This document shows positions 6,036 to 11,281 of a stretch of DNA of 11,281 nt, piece after piece. The notes under the pieces were generated by a model. It was given only the letters and a program-made list of their open reading frames with translations, had not been told where the DNA came from and did not search any database. The stretch spans positions 80,140-91,420 of the forward strand of contig DEDL01000010.1 of NCBI GenBank assembly GCA_002349525.1, in the 5' to 3' direction. The stretch's first letter is position 1. Each line of letters starts with the position of its first letter. The translations under genes and the position numbers were made by a program. Source of the DNA: Lachnoclostridium sp. UBA2905 (GTDB lineage Bacteria > Bacillota > Clostridia > Lachnospirales > Lachnospiraceae).

Positions 6036-7688
6036 TTACTTCCTTATATCCTCCTCAGGTGTGCTAGTAGCCCTGATTCCATAATTCTTCACAAGAAAAT
6101 CAAGCACATCTGGTGAAATAAAGGCAGGAAGTGTTGGTCCAAGGAAAATATTCTTTATTCCCAGATACAAAAGAGTCAGGAGAACACACACGGCTTTTTG
6201 CTCATACCAGCTGAGGAAAAACGTAAGTGGCAGATCATTTACCGAACAATCAAATGCATCGGCGAGAGCAAGCGCTATTGTAATGGCAGTAAAACTGTCG
6301 TTGCACTGGCCGCAGTCAAGAATACGTGGTATGCCATCGATATTTCCGAGGTCGAGGTCATTTAGGCGGTACTTGCCACAGGCAAGAGTAAGAATAATTG
6401 TGTCAGGAGGAGTGAGCTTCGCAAGGTCAGAATAATAGCTTCTTGAGGGAGAGGCACCATCACAGCCACCAATCAGGTAAAAATGACGAATCCTGCCTTC
6501 TTTCACAAGCTGCACAATTTTTTCGGCATGACTCAATACAGCATTATGCCCAAAACCGGTCGTTACATAGTGTCCACCGTTCATACCGGTCATTTGGCGG
6601 TCACTGTCATAACCACCGCATTCAATGGCCTTCTCAATAATAGGAGTAAAGTCCTTTTTGCCATTGTTATCTGGTATGTGTATGAGCTCAGGATATGACA
6701 CTACGCCTGTAGTATAAACTCTGTCGCAGTAGCTCTGACGTACCGGCATTAAACAGTTTGTGGTAAATAAAATTGGAGCAGGAATGTTGTGAAATTCAGA
6801 CTGCTGATTCTGCCAGCCGGTTCCAAAATTGCCCTTCAGGTGCTTATAGGCCTTTAATTGTGGGTAGCCGTGGGCGGGCAGCATCTCGCTGTGAGTATAG
6901 ATATTGATGCCCTTGTCCTTTGTCTGCTCAAGAAGCTGCTTTAAATCGTGAAGATCATGACCACTGACAACAATAAATGGTCCCTTTTCAATAGTAAGTG
7001 GGACAGTAACAGGCACCGGATCACCATATGTTTCGGTATTTGCTTTGTCTAACATATCAAGACAGATATAATTGATTTCACCCGTCTTAAGAACAAGTTT
7101 AAGAAGTTGGTTAAATGAAGGAGCAGTACCATCCCCTACCGCATCAAGGGCTTCATAAAAAAATGAGTCCACCCTGTCGTCTTTATAACCAAGGCGTCTG
7201 CAATGATAAGCATAGGCTGCCATTCCCTTAAGTCCGAATATAATCATTGATTTTACAGAGCGTATATTCAAATCCTTGTTGTACCAGATATTATGAAGAT
7301 CATAATTATAATCATTTGCATCTTTGATAGCTGGCATTTTGGTTTGGTTAGCATTTATAAGACTTTCCTGTTTTTTGATAACAGATTTTATCAATTCATT
7401 TATGGTGGTGTCATTGAAACTGACGTTGGTAAGAGTTGTAAACATTCCGTTGATAATGAGATTTGTAGATTCTTCGTCGTAGGTTTTGAGTTCATTGCAC
7501 AGCTTTGCAAGTCCAATGAGTCTGCCTACAAGCGCATCCTGAAGATCTGCGGTGCCGTCATGCTTGCCACAGACTCCAACCTTGCCGGTACAGCCGGTGT
7601 TGTGGGCGGTTTGCTGGCACTGGAAACAGAACATTTTGTTAGAAATCTTATCATCGGTGTGGGAATTTGACTTATTAATATCTGGCAT
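6036..7688 (-). CDS. hcp: Hybrid-cluster protein (hydroxylamine / NO reductase)
   Basis: Hcp is a cytoplasmic iron-sulfur enzyme, historically called hydroxylamine reductase and now also linked to NO reduction and protein S-nitrosylation during nitrosative stress. The 550-residue protein has the N-terminal cluster Cys set at 21, 24, 33 and 40 (CFQC and CGK), preceded by an 18-residue extension. The hybrid-cluster ligands are all visible: His244 (GHDLHDL), Glu268 (THSEML), Cys312 (TTNCLMP), Cys409 (IGGCDGA, persulfide position), Cys437 (LACGKYR), Cys462 (CGQCND), and Glu496/Lys498 (WYEQKAV). Start choice: AAAGGA lies about 11 nt upstream of ATG 7688, a slightly long spacing, while the internal Met19 has no ribosome binding site. 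No hcr partner is adjacent. It has its own promoter with a dyad and is convergent with the hydrogenase gene. Confidence 0.96.
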   Translation of the reverse strand: MPDINKSNSHTDDKISNKMFCFQCQQTAHNTGCTGKVGVCGKHDGTADLQDALVGRLIGLAKLCNELKTYDEESTNLIINGMFTTLTNVSFNDTTINELIKSVIKKQESLINANQTKMPAIKDANDYNYDLHNIWYNKDLNIRSVKSMIIFGLKGMAAYAYHCRRLGYKDDRVDSFFYEALDAVGDGTAPSFNQLLKLVLKTGEINYICLDMLDKANTETYGDPVPVTVPLTIEKGPFIVVSGHDLHDLKQLLEQTKDKGINIYTHSEMLPAHGYPQLKAYKHLKGNFGTGWQNQQSEFHNIPAPILFTTNCLMPVRQSYCDRVYTTGVVSYPELIHIPDNNGKKDFTPIIEKAIECGGYDSDRQMTGMNGGHYVTTGFGHNAVLSHAEKIVQLVKEGRIRHFYLIGGCDGASPSRSYYSDLAKLTPPDTIILTLACGKYRLNDLDLGNIDGIPRILDCGQCNDSFTAITIALALADAFDCSVNDLPLTFFLSWYEQKAVCVLLTLLYLGIKNIFLGPTLPAFISPDVLDFLVKNYGIRATSTPEEDIRK

Positions 7689-7713
7689 AATATAACCAAT
7701 CCTTTCATAAAAA

Positions 7714-7737
7714 AAGTTGTAGCATAAGCTACAACTT
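7714..7737 (-). promoter_or_regulatory. Perfect dyad at the hcp start: operator or terminator hairpin
   Basis: The arms aagttgtagc and gctacaactt are exact over 10 bp with a 4-base centre. On the minus strand the hairpin is followed by a run of T residues and then directly by the hcp ribosome binding site. Its inner core TTGTAGC-N4-GCTACAA fits the TTGT-N10-ACAA layout of CRP/FNR-family sites, including those assigned to the nitrosative-stress regulator HcpR. It could instead be the terminator of the psd operon, which stops 82 bp upstream, or an attenuator. Confidence 0.6.
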
Positions 7738-7741
7738 ATTA

Positions 7742-7770
7742 TTGATATAAATATTAATAATATACGTCAA
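7742..7770 (-). promoter_or_regulatory. Predicted promoter for hcp
   Basis: Read on the minus strand, TTGACG (7770-7765) and TATCAA (7747-7742) are separated by 17 bp. Initiation is expected near 7735, which places the start within the first arm of the 7714-7737 dyad. Confidence 0.5.
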
Positions 7771-7780
7771 ACCACGATTA

Positions 7781-7819
7781 ACACATTTCTGAAACACATT
7801 CCTGAAACACATTCTTTCC
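7781..7819. repeat. 13-bp tandem repeat, three copies, after psd
   Basis: acacatttctgaa (7781), acacattcctgaa (7794) and a degenerate acacattctttcc (7807) are contiguous and abut the psd stop codon at 7819-7821. They sit between psd and the hcp promoter. Confidence 0.75.
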
Positions 7820-8682
7820 TACAATTTCATTCCGATTCTCTCGCCCATCTTAACACGGGTTTCAAAATCCTCAGAAGTATTTGCAAGAATGTCGGCATCT
7901 ATAAGAGCCTTATCTTTTTCGAGACAAATAATAATAGTGGAACCACCGAACTCAAAACGGCCCTTTTCCTCGCCGCGTTTAACGAATTTCTTGCCGCTGT
8001 AATTTGCAATTTTGCCAACAAGCATGGCGCCAACTTCCATCATAAGAATTGTGCCAAAATTGTCAGTTCTGATGAGACAATATTCCCTGGTGTTTTCAGT
8101 GTATATAGGATATTTCTCATTGGCAAGAGGATTCACAGTGTGGAAAACCCCGGGAATCCTGCGGTATCCGGATTTCTCGCCGCCGTCTGGAAAACAGTAT
8201 CTGTGATAATCATCAACGGTGAGTCTGAACATAAGAAGAGTGCCACCCACGAATCTCTTTGCCACCTTTTGGCTGTCAAAAAGCTTCTCAAGAGAGTAGA
8301 CTGAATTCTTGATTGAGAAAACGGAATCCTCATTAATTGGGTACACGCTAAGCTTTGCGTCACATGGAGAACAAAGAACATCCGGCGCCATATCAAATGG
8401 CCTTGCGCTCTGCTTAATCTTTCTGGTGAAAAAGTCATTATAAGATTCAAAATCTGTATCAATATATTCGTCCATATTGATATTGTTCTGTCTGATAAAT
8501 GAAGGAATAAGACATTTTGAAGCTTTGGTATCAAGCATATCTCCGGCAAATGATGATAATCCCGGTTTAACAAGAATGGATAAAAGTCTTCTTCCGAAAG
8601 AAGTATCATACAACATTTCAAGGAACTTTTCCTGAGAATTAGCTTCAATAAATTCGTTGCCAGCCCTGTCTCTGTATTTCAT
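7819..8682 (-). CDS. psd: Phosphatidylserine decarboxylase proenzyme
   Basis: Psd converts phosphatidylserine to phosphatidylethanolamine at the membrane, using a pyruvoyl group made by self-cleavage. The 287-residue sequence has the cleavage motif FGGST, so cleavage between Gly247 and Ser248 would give a 247-residue beta chain and a 40-residue alpha chain. The likely triad Asp is Asp108 (SPCDAK), and His160 lies in DYHRYCFP. In the usual DYHRxH motif the second His belongs to the self-cleavage triad; here that position is Cys163. I cannot tell whether this is normal for the clade. GAGGTGAT precedes the ATG at good spacing. It is last in the PAP2-pssA-psd operon, 158 bp after pssA, and PssA would supply its substrate. 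Confidence 0.94.
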   Translation of the reverse strand: MKYRDRAGNEFIEANSQEKFLEMLYDTSFGRRLLSILVKPGLSSFAGDMLDTKASKCLIPSFIRQNNINMDEYIDTDFESYNDFFTRKIKQSARPFDMAPDVLCSPCDAKLSVYPINEDSVFSIKNSVYSLEKLFDSQKVAKRFVGGTLLMFRLTVDDYHRYCFPDGGEKSGYRRIPGVFHTVNPLANEKYPIYTENTREYCLIRTDNFGTILMMEVGAMLVGKIANYSGKKFVKRGEEKGRFEFGGSTIIICLEKDKALIDADILANTSEDFETRVKMGERIGMKL

Positions 8683-8710
8683 ATAATCACCTCGTAATCA
8701 TTCAAACATA

Positions 8711-8839
8711 ACTAACATCACAACATTAACCAACATCGTAACATTAACCAACATTGCAACATACCAACATACCAACATCACAACATTAACCAACATCGTG
8801 ACATCCCCAACATCGCAACATCACCAACCTCACAACACC
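8711..8839. repeat. Compound tandem repeat filling the pssA-psd gap
   Basis: Repeats of accaacat alternate with variants of cacaacatta, giving units of mostly 16-18 bp beginning at 8711, 8729, 8747, 8763 (an 8-bp half unit), 8771, 8789, 8807 and 8823. The plus strand is almost free of G, so the mRNA is G/T-rich with many ATG and GTTGGT elements. The array begins directly after the pssA stop and ends about 28 bp before psd. It lies inside the operon transcript and contains no apparent gene. Confidence 0.85.
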
Positions 8840-8840
8840 A

Positions 8841-9521
8841 TCATTTCAACAAATTCATAAGGTTGTGCTCAATAATAGGCTTAAAATCAATCTTGTAAGC
8901 ACGTGAGAACAACAAAATGATAATAACTGCAATCGCCACAACAATAACCATAGCAGTAAGCTGTGCGTTGTTAGGTTTTCTAAGCTTAAAATCAACAATA
9001 AATAATGTGCCAATCGCAAATAATGTAGCAAAGAGAATCCATTTGAAAGCATCCTCTGTAATAGCAAAATTGAGAAGATAAAGCAAAGGAAGAACAATAG
9101 ACATTGTTGTTATTGGCAGGCCGTGATAGAACTTGTTGGCCCCGTTTTCAGTTGCCTGGCGGTTAGTCTCGAGAACATTGAAAAAAGCAAGTCTGATTAC
9201 TGAACAGACACCGTAGTAGCTTATGGCAATGATTCCAAGAAGTCCACGAACGCCTAAAAAGTAGCAGAAGAGTGCAGGAAATATTCCGAAACACACAACA
9301 TCGCAAAGAGAATCAATCTGCACACCGAAAAGCTTCTGGTCGGCAGTTCTATTTTTCTTGGTTCTTGCAACCTTTCCATCGAACATATCAAGAAGTCCTG
9401 AAAGAGCAAGACACAGAATAGCTGTCCTGAAATGTCCGTCAATAACCTGAGTCATACCAAAAATCGATGAAACCAGGCTCAAATATGTTAAAACAACTGT
9501 ATAATCATAAAATCCTATCAT
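8841..9521 (-). CDS. pssA: CDP-diacylglycerol--serine O-phosphatidyltransferase
   Basis: PssA makes phosphatidylserine from CDP-diacylglycerol and L-serine in the membrane. The 226-residue protein carries the CDP-alcohol phosphatidyltransferase signature: Asp45, Asp48-Gly49, Ala52-Arg53, Gly66, Asp70 and Asp74 (LDMFDGKVAR, then GVQIDSLCD). The spacing between AR and G is 12 residues instead of the textbook 8, because of a TKKNRTADQKLF stretch; I believe this longer form is common in clostridial PssA. Five to six hydrophobic membrane segments follow and flank the motif. The start ATG overlaps the upstream stop as TAATG, with GGAAGGA about 8 nt before it, so translation is probably coupled to the PAP2 gene. 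psd downstream identifies the serine rather than glycerol-phosphate branch. Confidence 0.93.
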   Translation of the reverse strand: MIGFYDYTVVLTYLSLVSSIFGMTQVIDGHFRTAILCLALSGLLDMFDGKVARTKKNRTADQKLFGVQIDSLCDVVCFGIFPALFCYFLGVRGLLGIIAISYYGVCSVIRLAFFNVLETNRQATENGANKFYHGLPITTMSIVLPLLYLLNFAITEDAFKWILFATLFAIGTLFIVDFKLRKPNNAQLTAMVIVVAIAVIIILLFSRAYKIDFKPIIEHNLMNLLK

Positions 9522-10240
9522 TAATTTAATCCTTCCTTTCCAAAAACGAAAGCCGTTATTCTGTCAAAAAATCCTTCTACTTTCCTATATATGTTTGTAT
9601 GTGTGGTCAGCGCGTAACATAACTCCGCAATGGCAATTCCAGCAACAAGATCTATGAGATAATGCTGCTTGGTAAACTGGGTTGAAGCGCAAACCATCAA
9701 AGCAAATACACATGAAAATGCTTTGTACCAAAATGGAATTTTGTGACTTTTTCTGATTCCAACAAAACAAAACCAGCTGACTAAGCAATGAATTGAAGGA
9801 AATAAATTAGTTGGTGCGTCCATTTTATATATGAACTGCACAAGCATAGTTGTAAAACCGGTTCCCGTCACTTCCGGTCTGCAATTGGTTGTTGGCATGA
9901 TTACAAAAAATATTCCGCATATAACACGGGATAGCATATCAGCTGTAGCGAAGCGGAACCACTTTTCCCTGCCTTCACGTACTATTAATACGTAGTTGAC
10001 AGCCCAGAAGCCGAAACATACCACATATATGATAATCCACCATTTCACAAAAGGAATCCTGTTATCAATCCAGGTGGTGAAATCATAATGCTTAGCATCA
10101 GCCATCAGAAACTGCGTTCCCGAATAAATGAGACTGTTTACAAGAAAACATGAAATGAGAGATATCACACCAAATGATGGGATGATCCGCCCAAAATATT
10201 TCTTATACCATGCACCACATTTTGTTAAATCGTTATTCAT
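9521..10240 (-). CDS. PAP2-family membrane phosphatase or transferase
   Basis: The 239-residue protein is multi-pass, with hydrophobic segments throughout (about 22-45, 62-85, 100-116, 150-163, 172-186 and 194-212). The PAP2 core is recognisable as RP at 121-122, FPSIHC with His151, and STQFTKQHYLID with His193 and Asp197. The first motif lacks a clear KxxxxxxRP lysine, and the third has the TKQHYxxD form seen in AUR1/IPC-synthase-like PAP2 proteins rather than SRxxxxxH. By family it hydrolyses or transfers a lipid-linked phosphate. Its place ahead of pssA and psd suggests a phospholipid-head-group role, but the substrate is unknown. I chose ATG 10240, preceded by AAGGG at 7 nt. An in-frame GTG at 10258 would add six residues but has a poor site. 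It overlaps pssA by one base. Confidence 0.85.
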   Translation of the reverse strand: MNNDLTKCGAWYKKYFGRIIPSFGVISLISCFLVNSLIYSGTQFLMADAKHYDFTTWIDNRIPFVKWWIIIYVVCFGFWAVNYVLIVREGREKWFRFATADMLSRVICGIFFVIMPTTNCRPEVTGTGFTTMLVQFIYKMDAPTNLFPSIHCLVSWFCFVGIRKSHKIPFWYKAFSCVFALMVCASTQFTKQHYLIDLVAGIAIAELCYALTTHTNIYRKVEGFFDRITAFVFGKEGLN

Positions 10241-10435
10241 TTTCCTACCCTTATCCACTTATTTCTTCGCTATGAAAACATTATCAACCATATATAAATC
10301 AATCCTATATCAGGTCCTGCATAAAACTTTCCAAAGGCAATAAAAAACTTTACATAAAAATTCACTTACCTATACAAAAGCTTTACATAGAACCCCATTT
10401 GGCATTATATATAGCATAATGATATAGCACGTATC
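10241..10435 (-). other. Long 5' leader of the PAP2-pssA-psd operon
   Basis: About 190 nt separate the predicted start site from the PAP2 gene. It is AT-rich and contains no supported gene. The 9-mer ctttacata occurs at 10348 and 10381, and there is a small caggtcctg inverted repeat near 10311. I recognise no riboswitch. Confidence 0.4.
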
Positions 10436-10440
10436 ATTAT
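10416..10440. promoter_or_regulatory. Inverted repeat over the phospholipid operon promoter
   Basis: ataatgata (10416-10424) and tatcattat (10432-10440) are exact complements with a 7-base centre. The dyad covers the -10 element and the predicted start of the minus-strand promoter, the classic position for a repressor. The half-site resembles Fur-type GATAAT/ATTATC elements loosely, but the regulator is not identified. Confidence 0.5.
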
Positions 10441-10465
10441 AACACAGTTTTGTTTGTTATATCAA
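10436..10465 (-). promoter_or_regulatory. Promoter for the PAP2-pssA-psd operon
   Basis: On the minus strand TTGATA (10465-10460) and a perfect TATAAT (10441-10436) are 18 bp apart, and TATAAT is preceded by TGT, an extended -10. Initiation is expected near 10429. Confidence 0.6.
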
Positions 10466-10501
10466 TTAAAATTTATTGGTAATTTTATGAGCGATTTGGT
10501 C

Positions 10502-10530
10502 TTTACAAATCACAAAAGACGTGATAAAAT
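10502..10530 (+). promoter_or_regulatory. Predicted promoter for pckA
   Basis: TTTACA (10502-10507) and TAAAAT (10525-10530) are 17 bp apart, each one base from consensus. Initiation near 10537 would place the three 40-bp repeats in a 5' leader of about 170 nt. No clear CcpA (cre) site was seen nearby. Confidence 0.55.
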
Positions 10531-10563
10531 TCGGAACTAGGTACGAAAGATACCATATAAAAA

Positions 10564-10683
10564 GTATGTTCCACATTCTTTAGTGGATATAATATAACAG
10601 TTTGTATATTCCACACTTTTTAGTGGATATAATATAACAATTTGTATATTCCACACTTTTTAGTGGATATAATATAACTATTT
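10564..10683 (+). repeat. Three 40-bp tandem repeats in front of pckA
   Basis: Units begin at 10564, 10604 and 10644, each exactly 40 bp; the second and third are almost identical and the first differs at a few bases. Each holds a dyad tccac-N8-gtgga followed by tataatataac. Within each unit TATAAT could act as a -10, but the -35 match is weak (TATATT at 17 bp or TTGTAT at 20 bp). The last unit ends 23 bp before the start codon. Confidence 0.92.
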
Positions 10684-10706
10684 TAAGAAACGAGGTAAAA
10701 GTTAAG

Positions 10707-11281
10707 ATGGCAAAAATTGATTTAAGTAAGTATGGCATTACTGGAGCTACAGACATCGTGTACAATCCTTCTTATGAAACATTATTCGAAGAAGAGACAA
10801 AGCCAGAACTTGAAGGCTTTGAAAAAGGTCAGGAAAGTGAACTTGGTGCTGTTAACGTTATGACTGGTATATATACAGGTCGTTCACCTAAAGATAAGTT
10901 CATCGTTATGGACGAGAACTCAAAAGACACTGTATGGTGGACAACAGATGAGTACAAGAACGACAACCATCCAGCATCAGAAAAAGCTTGGAAAGCAGTT
11001 AAAGAGATCGCTATTAAAGAGCTTTCTAACAAGAGACTTTTCGTAGTAGATGCTTTCTGTGGAGCTAATGCTGACACACGTATGGCAGTTCGTTTTATCG
11101 TTGAGGTTGCTTGGCAGGCTCATTTCATTACGAACATGTTCATTAAGCCAACAGACACTGAGCTTGAGAACTTCGAGCCAGACTTCGTAGTATACAATGC
11201 TTCAAAGGCTAAGGTAGAGAACTACAAAGAGTTAGGACTTAACTCAGAGACAGCTGTTGTATTCAACATCACAAGCCGTGA
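10707..11281 (+). CDS. pckA: Phosphoenolpyruvate carboxykinase (ATP), 5' part
   Basis: PEP carboxykinase (ATP) interconverts oxaloacetate plus ATP with PEP, CO2 and ADP in the cytoplasm. In anaerobes it can run in either direction, for gluconeogenesis or for CO2 fixation towards succinate. The first 191 residues are present out of about 535 expected; the window cuts the gene in NITSRE. Family segments visible are TGIYTGRSPKDKF (53-65, with the substrate-binding Arg59), FVVDAFCGANADTR (112-125) and FNITSR (186-191). The kinase P-loop and metal ligands lie beyond the edge. The ATG follows GAGG at about 11 nt, a rather long spacing. The leader with three 40-bp repeats suggests specific control. 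Confidence 0.96.
   Translation, partial: MAKIDLSKYGITGATDIVYNPSYETLFEEETKPELEGFEKGQESELGAVNVMTGIYTGRSPKDKFIVMDENSKDTVWWTTDEYKNDNHPASEKAWKAVKEIAIKELSNKRLFVVDAFCGANADTRMAVRFIVEVAWQAHFITNMFIKPTDTELENFEPDFVVYNASKAKVENYKELGLNSETAVVFNITSR

Noticed and set aside
7293..7670. 125-codon plus-strand open frame opposite the hcp 5' part
   Set aside because: It is antisense to the conserved N-terminal cysteine region of Hcp and has no supporting start signals.
8133..8648. 171-codon open frame in another frame of psd
   Set aside because: It lies fully within psd on the same strand, shows no domain, and psd has all its expected motifs in its own frame.
10241..10258. GTG start at 10258 for the PAP2 protein
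   Set aside because: The ATG at 10240 has AAGGG at 7 nt upstream, while the GTG has only a poor purine stretch. The six extra residues carry no family feature.

Overview
The window looks like chromosomal DNA of a strictly anaerobic, low-GC Firmicute, most likely a Lachnospiraceae-type clostridium. The reasons are the AT-rich codon usage, strong GGAGG-type ribosome binding sites, a group B-like [FeFe]-hydrogenase, a hybrid-cluster protein, a clostridial-type SAICAR synthase and an ATP-dependent PEP carboxykinase. No phage, transposase, CRISPR, tRNA or rRNA gene was recognised. The genus is an inference.

Left half, plus strand. Positions 1-242 hold a gene-free leader with hairpin-forming repeat units. 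A sigma-A-type promoter then drives a DegV/FakB fatty-acid-binding protein (307-1182), followed by six 14-bp tandem repeats and a rho-independent terminator. A cytoplasmic-looking subtilisin-family (S8, Csp-like) protease follows (1397-3259); it carries two low-complexity segments built from in-frame 15-bp and 18-bp DNA repeats. Next comes a probable two-gene unit, purC (3452-4327) and a monomeric [FeFe]-hydrogenase (4356-5807), ending at a perfect 36-bp palindromic terminator. The gap after the terminator (5897-6035) contains two tandem copies of a structured repeat that shares 17 of 18 bases with the start of the window.

Right half, minus strand. An operon reads PAP2-family membrane protein (9521-10240), pssA (8841-9521, overlapping by one base as TAATG), then psd (7819-8682). 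PssA makes phosphatidylserine and Psd decarboxylates it to phosphatidylethanolamine. Its promoter overlaps a 9-bp-arm inverted repeat. hcp (6036-7688) is a separate unit with its own promoter and a perfect 10-bp dyad at the predicted transcription start. It is convergent with the hydrogenase gene.

Right edge, plus strand. The 5' third of pckA (10707 to window end) lies behind a good promoter and a leader with three near-identical 40-bp repeats.

The gene content is mostly ordinary housekeeping and anaerobic metabolism. The less ordinary material lies between genes: short tandem repeats of different unit sequence (12-18 bp) sit directly at gene boundaries, there is a dispersed hairpin repeat, and three promoters carry dyads or repeats that look regulatory. 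I found no convincing new defence or multi-gene system.
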